Shown: positions 1-8,375, numbered from the stretch's first letter. The stretch: DNA of 38,673 bases from Syntrophus sp. (in: bacteria) (GCA_025355725.1 JANXZC010000053.1:1-38673); one strand, 5' to 3'. A program made the numbers and translations. The notes: generated from the letters alone by a model not told the origin.

Positions 1-36
1 AAGAACTAAAAACCAGCGTCGCTTCGCTCCGATTAA

Positions 37-112
37 GGTGGCCGATTTGGATCGGAACTACCGGCCGATTTCGCCGGAATCACCAAGATCGTTGCCGAAT
101 CGCTGATCGACA
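37..112. repeat. Tandem imperfect ~24-bp repeats, possible IS21-type element end
   Basis: Three diverged copies of a unit of roughly 24-27 bp follow each other here: GTGGCCGATTTGGATCGG.., CCGGCCGATTTCGCCGG.. and the weaker GTTGCCGAATCGCTGATCG... Multiple short repeats with a GGCCGATTTnnATCGGAA core are typical of the non-coding ends of IS21-family insertion sequences, where they serve as transposase-binding sites. No transposase gene lies in the window, so this would be an element end running in from upstream, or a relic. The identification rests on recollection of such termini and is tentative. Confidence 0.3.
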
Positions 113-143
113 TCTTTGCGTAGCCCAAAATGGTCATCCGGGT

Positions 144-157
144 GGGAAATATTTTCC
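144..157 (+). promoter_or_regulatory. Palindromic box upstream of flgN, candidate activator (UAS) site
   Basis: The 14-mer GGGAAATATTTTCC sits inside a larger near-palindrome spanning 140-161, with outer GGG/CCC arms and only T-G type mismatches. Its centre is about 137 bp upstream of the -24 GG of the flgN sigma-54 promoter. The same 14-mer occurs, in the same orientation relative to transcription, upstream of the fliC sigma-54 promoter. This is the placement expected for a site bound by an NtrC-type flagellar activator (FlgR/FleQ class). That role is inferred. Confidence 0.45.
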
Positions 158-285
158 GCCCGGTTGCACTGAAAAGAACCTCTCTCACCTTAAGACAGTC
201 CAAATTCTGACCACACATCCTGCGAAGTAATATATATGCAAGTAAATATAGTGACTTGTGTGATCCATGGGCATTATTTCATCAG

Positions 286-301
286 TGGCATAACCTTTGC
301 T
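286..301 (+). promoter_or_regulatory. Sigma-54 promoter of the flgN-flgK-flgL-csrA-fliW operon
   Basis: The sequence TGGCATAACCTTTGCT matches the sigma-54 consensus, with GG and GC separated by exactly 10 bases. The predicted transcription start is near 313, about 40 bases before the flgN ATG at 353. Because the promoter lies inside the 5' extension of the flgN frame, it also argues against translation starting further upstream at 236. Confidence 0.75.
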
Positions 302-352
302 AAATCAAGATACAAAGAACCTATTTCAACTACCTCTTCTGAAAGGACAGAT

Positions 353-859
353 ATGAGTAAAGCAGAGCTCCTCAATTCCCTTCTGGGCATCATGGATGAT
401 GAAAGTTGCAATTATGAACTTCTCCTGGGAATCCTGGACGATGAAAAAGGGGTGTTGATCCGGTCTAATCTTCAGGAACTGATCGCAAGCAATACCCGCA
501 AAGAAATGATCGTTAGAAAGAGTATGGTACTCGAAAGATCAAGAAGAGATATTTTAAGAGAAATTGGCGCGGCATTCAACATTCAGGACTCCAGGATCAC
601 GATGAGTCTGCTGATCAAGAGGGTAGAAGGGGCTCAAAAAGAGAAATTGGAAGAATTATGGCTCCGCCTTTCGAATATAATCCAGGATGTACTCAAAAAA
701 AACAAGGCAAATCAATCCCTGGCGGCAGCATCGGCAGGGTATGTAAATAGCTGGGCGCAGTTACTGCAAAATCTGATGCATCCGGCCTCGGCCTATGGGA
801 GTTCAGGAAAATTTGCAAATAACGTAAGCTATGGACGTATACTCAACAGTATAGGATAG
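353..859 (+). CDS. flgN: Flagellar hook-filament junction chaperone FlgN
   Basis: A 168-residue, mostly helical, charged protein of the FlgN family. FlgN is a cytoplasmic export chaperone that binds the C-termini of FlgK and FlgL and delivers them to the flagellar type III export gate. Support comes from its length, coiled-coil-like composition (residues 1-130), a small Ala/Ser/Asn-rich tail and its position directly before flgK and flgL. The open frame extends back to 236, but I place the start at 353: an AAAGGAC Shine-Dalgarno precedes this ATG at suitable distance and the sigma-54 promoter at 286-301 would lie inside a longer gene. It ends 4 bases before flgK, so the two are probably translationally coupled. 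Confidence 0.82.
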   Translation: MSKAELLNSLLGIMDDESCNYELLLGILDDEKGVLIRSNLQELIASNTRKEMIVRKSMVLERSRRDILREIGAAFNIQDSRITMSLLIKRVEGAQKEKLEELWLRLSNIIQDVLKKNKANQSLAAASAGYVNSWAQLLQNLMHPASAYGSSGKFANNVSYGRILNSIG

Positions 860-863
860 AATC

Positions 864-2246
864 ATGTCGCTAAGTGGTCTGTTACAAGTTTCAAGAAATG
901 CCCTTGCCTCCTATCAGATGGCGATCGATGTGACGGGCGGTAATATCGCCAATGTCAGCACCCCCGGTTACAGTCGCCAGCGTCCTGTTATCAGGGCAAC
1001 AGGTGACGTACAGGGTGGAGCGACAAATACCCAGATGAGTGTCGAGGTCACTAAAGTTGACAGATTCTTTGATAGTTACCTGGAAGTGCAGATCGTGGAT
1101 CAGCAACAGAAAGCAGGCTATAGCGAAACGGAAAGCAGTTTGCTGGGAAGAATAGAATTAATCTTTAATGAGGCTAAAGGCGCCGGACTAAACGATGTTA
1201 TGGGACGTTTTTGGGGGGCATGGGATGACCTGGCGATCAATCCCGGCGGTCAGGTGGAGCGGGACGCCCTTGTTTCCGTGTCGGAAGAACTTGCCACCAG
1301 ATTCAACACGATAACCTCGGATCTACAAGATCTTAAACAAGATGCGAATCTGAGTATTAAAGACACCATCTCGGAAATAAACAAATTAACCGGCAGCATT
1401 GCCGACCTGAATAAAGCCATTACAGAAAGAGGCAATGTTAGTGGAGAATCAAACCGTTTATTGGACGCACGTTCGGAAAGTTTAAAGTCATTAAGTCAAC
1501 TAATCGATTTGAATTATGTAGTTGACTCAAATGGTGCCCTAAATGTTTTCTTGCCAAATGGCAAGCAGATAGTGACGGGTAACCTTGCCTGGGAGCTTGA
1601 TTTCAAAAATGAACACGTTGTCTCCAAGCAATCACCCACCGAGAGTATGGATCAGATTCTGTCTGCGGGAGACAAGGGAAAGCTTGCCGCCCTGCTTAAT
1701 GTGCGGGATGATTTTATACCCGATTATCAGAATAACCTCGATGATCTTGCCAAGGAGATCATTACCCAGGTGAATAATTTGCACAAAGCAGGGTATGACG
1801 CCTACCAGAACACAGGCAATGATTTCTTCGTCCCCGCCGGATCAGACAATATAGCCAAAAACATGGCCGTGAAGAATGAAATTATCGACGATGTAAACAG
1901 GATCGCCGCTTCCGCAGTTGTTTCATCAGGCAATGGTGAGATTGCCCAGGAAATTTCAGCCATGAAAGATCAATTGCTCATGAACAGCGATACTGCGACC
2001 TTTGGCAGTTATTATGGGTCCATGGTTGGACAGATAGGACGTGATGTTGCGGACGCAAATAGCAATGCCGAACATCAGGATACCATCCTTACCCAGTTGG
2101 TCAGTCATCGCGATTCGATGTCGGGTGTTTCTGTTGACGAAGAGATGATGAACATAATTAAATATCAGATGGGATACAATGCTGCAGGACGGCTTTGTCA
2201 GACGGTGAATGAGCTTTTGGATACGCTCATGAATCTGGGTAAATAA
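864..2246 (+). CDS. flgK: Flagellar hook-associated protein 1 FlgK
   Basis: A 460-residue hook-filament junction protein, exported through the flagellar apparatus, that with FlgL joins hook to filament. The N-terminus (SGLLQVSRNALASYQMAIDV followed by a GGNIANVSTPGYSRQRP segment) is the family signature and forms the D0 helix. The C-terminal heptad region ending in MGYNAAGRLCQTVNELLDTLMNL is the matching D0 partner helix. The protein is shorter than the ~550 residues of the enteric form, which fits a reduced variable domain. It is the second gene of the sigma-54 operon, between flgN and flgL. Confidence 0.95.
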   Translation: MSLSGLLQVSRNALASYQMAIDVTGGNIANVSTPGYSRQRPVIRATGDVQGGATNTQMSVEVTKVDRFFDSYLEVQIVDQQQKAGYSETESSLLGRIELIFNEAKGAGLNDVMGRFWGAWDDLAINPGGQVERDALVSVSEELATRFNTITSDLQDLKQDANLSIKDTISEINKLTGSIADLNKAITERGNVSGESNRLLDARSESLKSLSQLIDLNYVVDSNGALNVFLPNGKQIVTGNLAWELDFKNEHVVSKQSPTESMDQILSAGDKGKLAALLNVRDDFIPDYQNNLDDLAKEIITQVNNLHKAGYDAYQNTGNDFFVPAGSDNIAKNMAVKNEIIDDVNRIAASAVVSSGNGEIAQEISAMKDQLLMNSDTATFGSYYGSMVGQIGRDVADANSNAEHQDTILTQLVSHRDSMSGVSVDEEMMNIIKYQMGYNAAGRLCQTVNELLDTLMNLGK

Positions 2247-2269
2247 AAAATCAAATAAAGGTGTGAGCC

Positions 2270-3469
2270 ATGAGTCTCCGTGTTACCGATAACGCCCAAT
2301 TCACTTCTGTCATTGACAATCTCTTTAACATCAGGAGGCAATACCAGAATGTTATGGAGAAGCTTTCCAGTCAGAAGAATATCAACAAGATTTCTGATGA
2401 CTCCCTCGGGACGACGAGAGTTCTGGGTTTTAAACAGACAAATCAAGCCATAGGCCAATATCAGCGCAATATCGACAACACCAATTCATGGCTGTCGGCC
2501 ACGGAAGGAAAACTCAACAACGCAAATGACATATTGACGGAAGCGCGCTCATTGGCCGTATCCCAGGCCACGGCAACGGCAAATGCGGATACAAGGAAAA
2601 TAACCGTTCAGAAAGTTCAAGATCTAATGGATGAAATGCGCTCTCTCGCTAATTCCCAGTTGGGAGACAGATACCTATTTGCCGGCTCACGAAGCAATGT
2701 CAAGCCCTTTGAGTCTACAGAGGCCGTTGCGACGATAGATGCTCCCGTCGGAGGGGAGGCGAATAGCTATAAAGCCAATGTTACGCAGAGCGGAACATAT
2801 ACGGGTGGTACAAACAAATCATATGTTTTGAAAATCACTACAGGTGGTGATCAAACGGCGGCTAAGTACATGATATCCAGCGACGGCGGCAAGAACTGGG
2901 GTGCGGAAAGCGCGGCCGGAGCCATTGATGCTCCCAACCTCGTCATTGGCGATGGAATTGAACTGACTTTCCCTGACGGGGTATTTGCAGCAAATGATCT
3001 TTTTTATGTCAATGCCAACACTGCGGGCTATTATAAGGGAGACGACGGTGCGCTTAATGTCTCTGTAAACAAGAATTCTTCTGTAAATTATAATATTACC
3101 GGCGCGGAGGCATTTACAGACAAAGGCGGCGGTAGCATCGACGTATTCAAGTCATTGCAAAGTTTTAAGGATGCATTGACGGACAATAATGTTAGTGGAA
3201 TATCGGCAGCAATTGGTGATATGAAGGCATCCCAAGATCAGATTATTTTATGTGCTGCAAAGTGTGGTTCGAGGGCGAACAGGATGGAGATGGCAAAAAG
3301 CAATTTGTCGGAACTGGAGTTGAATATGACTTCTCTGATTTCGGCAACTGAAGATGCAGATGTTGCGGAACTGGCAACTACCTTTTCCATGAAACAGGTC
3401 GCCTTGCAGGCAGCCTATGAAGTGGCGTCAAAAATATCGAGTAACTCAATTATTAACTTTCTAAAATAG
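2270..3469 (+). CDS. flgL: Flagellar hook-associated protein 3 FlgL
   Basis: A 399-residue junction protein that sits between FlgK and the flagellin filament. The N-terminal region (about residues 1-140) resembles flagellin D0/D1, with the ISDDSLGTTRVLGFKQTN segment and a LANSQLGDRYLFAGSRSNVKPF stretch typical of FlgL. The C-terminus (FSMKQVALQAAYEVASKISSNSIINFL) is the classic FlgL ending. The middle (about 150-270) is a variable, Gly/Ala/Asp-rich beta domain. It follows flgK by 23 bases with an AAAGGTG ribosome-binding site and precedes csrA by 15 bases. Confidence 0.95.
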   Translation: MSLRVTDNAQFTSVIDNLFNIRRQYQNVMEKLSSQKNINKISDDSLGTTRVLGFKQTNQAIGQYQRNIDNTNSWLSATEGKLNNANDILTEARSLAVSQATATANADTRKITVQKVQDLMDEMRSLANSQLGDRYLFAGSRSNVKPFESTEAVATIDAPVGGEANSYKANVTQSGTYTGGTNKSYVLKITTGGDQTAAKYMISSDGGKNWGAESAAGAIDAPNLVIGDGIELTFPDGVFAANDLFYVNANTAGYYKGDDGALNVSVNKNSSVNYNITGAEAFTDKGGGSIDVFKSLQSFKDALTDNNVSGISAAIGDMKASQDQIILCAAKCGSRANRMEMAKSNLSELELNMTSLISATEDADVAELATTFSMKQVALQAAYEVASKISSNSIINFLK

Positions 3470-3484
3470 CAGCAGGAGGCAAAA

Positions 3485-3727
3485 ATGTTGATCCTGACAA
3501 GGAAGTTGGGAGAAGTTATAGCTGTAGGGGACGATATAAAGATCGTCATACTGGACATCAAAGGGAGGCATGTTCGTATAGGGGTTGAGGCGCCAAGGCA
3601 AACTAAGGTATATCGCGAAGAATTATATCAGATAATTAAAGAACAGAACCGGGAATCAACCCGGTATCATTCTCTACAGATAGACGATATTTTGTCAGAA
3701 TATAAGGACAATATTGAAAAGACCTAA
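3485..3727 (+). CDS. csrA: Carbon storage regulator / translational regulator CsrA
   Basis: An 80-residue RNA-binding protein that blocks translation by binding GGA motifs in mRNA leaders. The core MLILTRKLGEVIAVGDDIKI..GRHVRIGVEAPRQTKVYREELY is highly typical, including the LTRK strand and the GVEAP turn with its RNA-contacting residues. The tail after residue 55 is longer than in the 61-residue enteric protein, as in other flagellar-locus CsrA proteins. A strong AGGAGG precedes the ATG. Its neighbour fliW encodes the protein antagonist, so this copy is probably dedicated to flagellin control. A likely target is the fliC leader described below. Confidence 0.96.
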   Translation: MLILTRKLGEVIAVGDDIKIVILDIKGRHVRIGVEAPRQTKVYREELYQIIKEQNRESTRYHSLQIDDILSEYKDNIEKT

Positions 3728-3801
3728 AGATACGACGGTTTACAACGTAACGTGTATTGCAGCGAACCACTACAAAGAATTATGAAAAGGGGCATTTTCA
3801 G

Positions 3802-4221
3802 ATGAAGATTCAAACAAGTCGTTTTGGTGAGATTGAGGTTGATGAGTTAAAAATCATCGAGATGAGAGCTGGAATACTTGGTTATAATAGTTTGAAGAGA
3901 TTTGTGATGATTGTTCATGAAAAGGGAAGCCCTTTTCATTGGTTTCAATCTCTGGAAGACAGTTCAATCGCCTTCATTACGATGAACCCCTTCATCGTTA
4001 AATCGGACTATGAGCCTGAAATTGACGACTGGACGATTGAACTGCTGGAAGTAGATAATGTGGAAGATATCGAACTCATGGTCATTCTTACCGTTCGTTC
4101 GGAACCGGTAAAGATGACCGCAAACCTACGCGCCCCTTTGGTTATAAACAAACAGAAAAAATTGGCAAGTCAGGTTATTCTTGAAGACGAACAATATCCT
4201 GTACGATACAATATTTCGTAA
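3802..4221 (+). CDS. fliW: Flagellar assembly factor FliW (CsrA antagonist)
   Basis: A 139-residue FliW protein. FliW binds either flagellin or CsrA; when flagellin is exported, freed FliW sequesters CsrA and lets flagellin translation resume. Family signs are the MKIQTSRFGEIEVDELKII start, the G-I-LGYNSLKRFVMI turn, the FHWFQSLEDSSIAF segment and the C-terminal TANLRAPLVINKQKKLASQVIL with QYPVRYNI. An upstream TTG at 3757 keeps the frame open, but the ATG at 3802 has a GAAAAGGGG ribosome site and gives the family's usual N-terminus. It is the last gene of the operon and converges on flaG. Confidence 0.93.
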   Translation: MKIQTSRFGEIEVDELKIIEMRAGILGYNSLKRFVMIVHEKGSPFHWFQSLEDSSIAFITMNPFIVKSDYEPEIDDWTIELLEVDNVEDIELMVILTVRSEPVKMTANLRAPLVINKQKKLASQVILEDEQYPVRYNIS

Positions 4222-4275
4222 GGAATGTTATATCTCGATCTTGCGGGTATCACACGTGAACATGTTATTACGGTG

Positions 4276-4626
4276 TCAGGCCTGCGTGTTAAAGATGATA
4301 CCGGTTATTTCTCGCATTTTGGCGTAAAGATTCTGAAGCTCTTTCGAGGGTATTTCGCGGATCACCTCGCCCGTATCCTTGTCTGCAACTACTACGGCAA
4401 TATTTTTCCCATTCTCTCCATATGTGGCAAACTCAAGGCTGACGTTCATGTTGTCAATATGGCCCTGCATTTCCTGAACCATCTGTTTCATTCGTTCATT
4501 TTCTGTGGAATGCTGCTCTTCCTGCACCGCTGGCCGACCCTCTTTAGAGCTGCCCGGAAGCGGCATTGCTATAGCCACCTGAACGCCCGTCGTGGCGGTT
4601 GCGGTATTTATGGCGCCGATATTCAC
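4276..4626 (-). CDS. flaG: FlaG-family flagellar protein
   Basis: A 116-residue protein of the FlaG family, with a disordered N-terminal half and the C-terminal signature NVSLEFATYGENGKNIAVVV..DKDTGEVIREIPSKELQNLYAKMREITGIIFN. FlaG proteins influence filament length and adhesion in other bacteria; the mechanism is poorly known. The start is a GTG at 4626 with a GGGAGGTGAT ribosome site. It lies downstream of the fliT-like gene but has its own sigma-28 promoter at 4666-4692, so it is probably a late flagellar gene. It converges with fliW across 54 bases without an evident strong terminator. Confidence 0.88.
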   Translation of the reverse strand: MNIGAINTATATTGVQVAIAMPLPGSSKEGRPAVQEEQHSTENERMKQMVQEMQGHIDNMNVSLEFATYGENGKNIAVVVADKDTGEVIREIPSKELQNLYAKMREITGIIFNTQA

Positions 4627-4665
4627 CTTCTATCACCTCCCTTTAATATTTATCCTTCAATCCTT

Positions 4666-4692
4666 CAATCGGCATCTATAAGAAAAACTTAA
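4666..4692 (-). promoter_or_regulatory. Sigma-28 (FliA) promoter of flaG
   Basis: On the minus strand the -35 element TTAAGTTT matches TAAAGTTT at 7 of 8 positions. It is followed by exactly 11 bases and the -10 element GCCGATTG (consensus GCCGATAA). The predicted start of transcription is near 4659, about 33 bases before the GTG start. The short leader carries the 8-bp unit TCCTTCAA twice in tandem (plus strand, 4653-4668), which gives GGA motifs in the RNA. Confidence 0.72.
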
Positions 4693-4705
4693 GTGTATTT
4701 GATAT

Positions 4706-5152
4706 TTATGTCCGTACGTCGAGAAACTTCGGTATCCCGCGTGGCTTACTGGCATATCCGGACATCACTTTCTCTTGCCGGTGAATTGCTGCAAGATCTC
4801 CCATTGCCAAATTTAACTTTAAAGTTGCGACTTTTTCACAATCTTTGTTAGCTGCGTTGATTCTCTGCAATATCTCGTTTAAAGCGTCAGCAATTACTGA
4901 CTGTTTTTTACCACCGCCGCCCTTGTCACGATAAGTTTGATTCACTTGATAATCCAATCCATTGACGAAGCGGATCATATCTTCACGTTGCACGGTCAGT
5001 TGTTCCACCTTGCCCATATCCTCCGCTTCAAAGGCATCTTTAAGCCGAAGGGTTGCTGCTAGGAACTCGGCGTAGGACCGCAACTTTTCTTCCAGAATAT
5101 GATTGATGTCAGCCTGATTATTTATAACATGTTCATGCATCACGCGCTCCAC
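4706..5152 (-). CDS. FliT-like flagellar export chaperone (putative)
   Basis: A 148-residue, strongly helical and charged protein with no membrane segment or signal peptide. It lies directly downstream of fliS and overlaps it by 13 bases, the usual place of fliT in fliD-fliS-fliT operons. FliT is the chaperone for the filament cap FliD. Sequence similarity to FliT is weak by eye: coiled-coil-like helices span about residues 10-70 and 85-130, with a Lys/Gly-rich linker (DKGGGGKKQ) between them. A FlgN-type chaperone is the alternative. The call depends mainly on position and overall character. Confidence 0.6.
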   Translation of the reverse strand: MERVMHEHVINNQADINHILEEKLRSYAEFLAATLRLKDAFEAEDMGKVEQLTVQREDMIRFVNGLDYQVNQTYRDKGGGGKKQSVIADALNEILQRINAANKDCEKVATLKLNLAMGDLAAIHRQEKVMSGYASKPRGIPKFLDVRT

Positions 5153-5595
5153 GCCATGCGGCTGACCACGGCCGTCTTCTTTGCTTCGTTGGGAATCGCG
5201 GATGGTGAAGTACTTACGCTCTCAGGTTGCCCAAAGGCAAGTTCTTGCCAGGCGGATCCCAGTTCCTCCAACAGGTGGATCACCGCATCAAAAACTTTCA
5301 GATCTTTTTTGACATCGGCGTCGATAAGGGCCTGAGTCATATACATATACAGCGCCCGCAGGTTCTTTGCGACGTCGCCCCCCTTTTCCATATCAAGAGA
5401 CGCGTTCAACTCGTGGATGATATCAAGGGTTTTTATCAATGCCTTCCCTTTAGCTTCATAATCACGGGCGATATAGGCTTCCCGCGCCAGTTTAAGGCTA
5501 GCGATTGCCCCTTCATAGCACAGACGGACCAGCTTGAGGGGATCTGCAGAAAGGTAATTCGTTTGTCGATAGGATTTTGCGGCTGCTTCATACAT
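5140..5595 (-). CDS. fliS: Flagellin export chaperone FliS
   Basis: A 151-residue FliS. It caps the disordered C-terminus of newly made flagellin in the cytoplasm and carries it to the export gate; it can also bind FliW/CsrA partners in other species. The signature is clear: an AAKSYRQTNYLSADPLKLVRLCYEGAI start, then AREAYIARDYEAKGKALIKTLDIIHELNASLDMEKGGDVAKNLRALYMYM and a final helix ending near FDAVIHLLEELGSAWQEL. The last ~30 residues are extra and probably disordered. It follows fliD by 37 bases with an AAGGAGGA ribosome site. Confidence 0.95.
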   Translation of the reverse strand: MYEAAAKSYRQTNYLSADPLKLVRLCYEGAIASLKLAREAYIARDYEAKGKALIKTLDIIHELNASLDMEKGGDVAKNLRALYMYMTQALIDADVKKDLKVFDAVIHLLEELGSAWQELAFGQPESVSTSPSAIPNEAKKTAVVSRMAWSA

Positions 5596-5617
5596 AATTG
5601 TTTATCCTCCTTATGAT

Positions 5618-5633
5618 ACAACTCCTGCGTTGT
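5618..5633 (-). promoter_or_regulatory. Small hairpin with GGA in its loop in the fliS leader
   Basis: In the RNA, ACAAC pairs with GUUGU around a six-base loop GCAGGA. A second GGA lies in the Shine-Dalgarno 16-18 bases downstream. This is the layout bound by CsrA in other bacteria, though the stem is only 5 bp. Confidence 0.35.
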
Positions 5634-8305
5634 CAGGTTGATTTATTGAGCTGCGCTACCTGTCCCGTCAGCCAGGTACTCTGGCTTGATAATTTGTTCA
5701 GCGCCGTTTCCATGACGGCATAATGGGCAAGCAGCGCCTCTTTTTTCAGTGCCAACCTTGCTTCCATCTCGCCGACCTGCGTATCGTAGCTGCTCATGTT
5801 GCTTACAATCGAATCCTGCTTAAAGGACAGATAACCGTCGATGTTGTCAGTAATATTGAAAGCGGTGCGGCTGTATAGTTCAGCTACACCTAGTGTCAGT
5901 TTGATCGTACCGACGCTTCCGGTCGAGGAACCGGTGTATTTGATTGATAAGCCGTCGATGTTCGCTTCATCGGCGTTTCCGGTAAGAACCTGCCCGGCGC
6001 CCGTTGCGGCTTCGCCATTGATTGTTCCCGCCACATTTTTTCCATTGTTGACGGTTTGATTCCCCCCGGTCCAGAGCCGGTCTTGTGCCTGTTCGATCGT
6101 GAAAGTACTGGTCCCGTATGCGTCCTGGGTCAAAAACAGATGATTGCTGCCGTCGAGAGCTGCGGTTATCCCCATATATTTCGCCTCTAGGGCGTCGTTG
6201 AGCGCGTTGACCACCTGTGCCATGGTCATGCCGTTCGTCAGGGAGACAACTGCGGTTGTTGTTCCCGAGGTGACCGTCAGGGTCTCATCGCCGGTCAGGG
6301 AGGAGGCATCGGATGGGTTGGAAGTGCTCTTTGCGGCTGCCTGGGTAATGTTGACTGCGTAACCTGTGTCGCCGCTTGCATTGGTATTTCGGCTCTGAGC
6401 GATAAACTCAAGGCTGGGCGAACTCGGCTGGCCAGTCGTCACAAAGAGCTTTTGCACGTCATCGAAATTGGTATTCAAATACCCGCTAAGCTTGGAGGAA
6501 TCAATACTGAGTTGTCCAGCCGTGTCCACAGAAACGCCCACCAGACCGAGGGTAGAGTAGTTGGATGAGATGCCGCCAATCGCGCCGACCAGAATTGAGG
6601 TAAGATCGGACTTGATGGAGGCAAGGGTCCCGTCTCCGAAGAGCACCCCTCCGGTCTTTTTAGTGGTCGTATCGTAGGTCTGCTGGCCTTGGATAAAGGC
6701 GGAAACGGCGTTGTAGCTGGTGACAAAGGTCGAAATTTTTGTCATTACCGCGTCAACGTCGTTGCCGATCATCAGGGAAATGGTCGTGCCCGTGTCCGCC
6801 TTGAGCAGGTTCAGGGTGACCCCGGAGATCGCATCATCCACGGTATTGTCTGAGGAGGTCATCGCCACTCCGTCAATGGTCAGGGCTGCATCCCGTCCCG
6901 CTACCATTTGCCGCTTTCTTGTGAGGGCGGCGCTTCCCAGATCGTTGTCGGTATCGAAGCGCAGGGTGTTCTCGGGAGATGTGTCCGCATTCTTGATGGC
7001 GATGGCGACGGCCAGGGAACTGCTGCCGGGGGCATTTGCCTCGATCACGAGTTTTCCGCTGCTGGAGATGCCGGCCGTGACGTCGCCGTAAAGGGTTTGA
7101 ATTTTGGTTAGAAGGTCTGCCACGGTGGTCGTGTCGGAAATTGTGAACGTGCTGTCGGAGACGCTGCCGCCCGTGGTGCCGGTACCGGTGAAGGTTACAT
7201 AATCCGTGTTTTGGAAACCAAGATACCCGTCGATATCCTTGAGCAGGGTAGCGGAGGTGACCGCCACACCTTCTGCGGTATTGGCCACGTTCCCCGTCAC
7301 GCCGTAGAGGTCGCCATTGCCCTGCTTCAAAATGCCCAGGGTCTGGAGGATGTTGTTCTTGTCCGTGTAGGTGTTGTCCGTGCCCATGATCATTAGGCGA
7401 GAGACTGTCTTGCCGTTGACGGCTTCGTTCACGACCGACACATCGACGCCAACAGCGGCGAATTTTGTCTGGAGGGAGGTCAGGGTATCGGCGCTCAAGT
7501 CGATGGCGCCAATAGCATGGCCATTGATGACGATGTCGCCGATGACAGCGGTTTGTGTCGTTGAGAGACCCAAAAGGGACTTGATGGATGTCGATGTGTC
7601 CGAGAAGGCATCGCTTTGGTCCCCGCCGGCGAGGTGGTTTTTGGCGGACAGGGTGCTGTCAGAGAAGCCGAACTCCTTAAGGATATCCGTGGCGCCGCCA
7701 TTCAAGAGGCCGATTCCGCCGACTCCGGTGGAATCGCTCGTCAGAATCAATCGACTATCATTCGCCCCGTAGGAGACAATACTGACAGAAACACCCGTAG
7801 CTGTCTCACCTGTGTTGGCGTTGTTGATCTTGTCTCGCAGGGATTGAAGCGTGTCCGTGGCAGTCGCGGTGACGACCCGGCCGTTAATCAGGAGATCACC
7901 GGCATATTCTGCGCCGAGGGCAGAGGAATAATTGGCAAATGTCTTGGAAGAGAGTTTCTGCGCCGTGGCAAGGGCAGTGACCTTAACGCTATATGATCCG
8001 GGAGCGGCGGACGCGGAGGGTGTCACCGACAAAAGATCCGAGGCCTTGACCGTGCTGTTGTCGGTGGATAACTCAGCCTTGAAGCTCTTGAAGTCTTCAG
8101 GGGTTTTAAGCGCCGCGACCGCAGTATCCAGAGACAATAACTTAGTATTCAAGGACTGCCAAGCGGTAAGTTTTGCCTGCTCCGCCGTTTTCTTTGCCGT
8201 GACCAGATCGACTCTTTTGTGGTCAACGGATATCAGATTATTGACAATACTTGTCCAGTCAATTCCACTGGAAAGACCGCTGATGAGGCTTGTACTGTCT
8301 GCCAT
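5633..8305 (-). CDS. fliD: Flagellar filament cap protein FliD (hook-associated protein 2)
   Basis: An 890-residue filament cap, which forms the distal oligomer under which flagellin folds. The N-terminal FliD domain is recognisable (LISGLSSGIDWTSIVNNLIS, then TAWQSLNTKLLSLDTAVAALKTPEDFKSF). The C-terminal domain ends in a long coiled coil (about residues 825-885: YDTQVGEMEARLALKKEALLAHYAVMETALNKLSSQSTWLTGQV). It is much longer than the usual 450-680 residues. The extra length is Ser/Thr/Asp/Gly-rich beta sequence containing flagellin hook-IN-like repeats (GDLLINGRVV.., GDIVINGHAI.., AALTIDGVAM..). It has its own sigma-54 promoter and leads fliS and the fliT-like gene. Confidence 0.95.
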   Translation of the reverse strand: MADSTSLISGLSSGIDWTSIVNNLISVDHKRVDLVTAKKTAEQAKLTAWQSLNTKLLSLDTAVAALKTPEDFKSFKAELSTDNSTVKASDLLSVTPSASAAPGSYSVKVTALATAQKLSSKTFANYSSALGAEYAGDLLINGRVVTATATDTLQSLRDKINNANTGETATGVSVSIVSYGANDSRLILTSDSTGVGGIGLLNGGATDILKEFGFSDSTLSAKNHLAGGDQSDAFSDTSTSIKSLLGLSTTQTAVIGDIVINGHAIGAIDLSADTLTSLQTKFAAVGVDVSVVNEAVNGKTVSRLMIMGTDNTYTDKNNILQTLGILKQGNGDLYGVTGNVANTAEGVAVTSATLLKDIDGYLGFQNTDYVTFTGTGTTGGSVSDSTFTISDTTTVADLLTKIQTLYGDVTAGISSSGKLVIEANAPGSSSLAVAIAIKNADTSPENTLRFDTDNDLGSAALTRKRQMVAGRDAALTIDGVAMTSSDNTVDDAISGVTLNLLKADTGTTISLMIGNDVDAVMTKISTFVTSYNAVSAFIQGQQTYDTTTKKTGGVLFGDGTLASIKSDLTSILVGAIGGISSNYSTLGLVGVSVDTAGQLSIDSSKLSGYLNTNFDDVQKLFVTTGQPSSPSLEFIAQSRNTNASGDTGYAVNITQAAAKSTSNPSDASSLTGDETLTVTSGTTTAVVSLTNGMTMAQVVNALNDALEAKYMGITAALDGSNHLFLTQDAYGTSTFTIEQAQDRLWTGGNQTVNNGKNVAGTINGEAATGAGQVLTGNADEANIDGLSIKYTGSSTGSVGTIKLTLGVAELYSRTAFNITDNIDGYLSFKQDSIVSNMSSYDTQVGEMEARLALKKEALLAHYAVMETALNKLSSQSTWLTGQVAQLNKST

Positions 8306-8356
8306 GGTTGAATATCCTCCACTGGTATTATCGGTAAAATCTTCCCTTAACTTTAA

Positions 8357-8375
8357 GCAATACTTCTAGTATTGC
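8357..8375. repeat. Perfect inverted repeat over the fliD transcription start
   Basis: GCAATACT and AGTATTGC form perfect 8-bp arms around a 3-base centre. The element overlaps the -12 box of the fliD sigma-54 promoter and extends past the predicted start near 8362. It could be an operator for a repressor, or a hairpin at the very 5' end of the transcript. No family is recognised. Confidence 0.6.

Noticed and set aside
236-352. Extended 207-residue version of FlgN starting at 236
   Set aside because: The sigma-54 promoter at 286-301 lies inside this extension and a good ribosome site precedes the ATG at 353.
4225-4692. 155-codon plus-strand frame opposite flaG
   Set aside because: It lies antisense to the well-supported flaG gene and shows no recognisable protein features.
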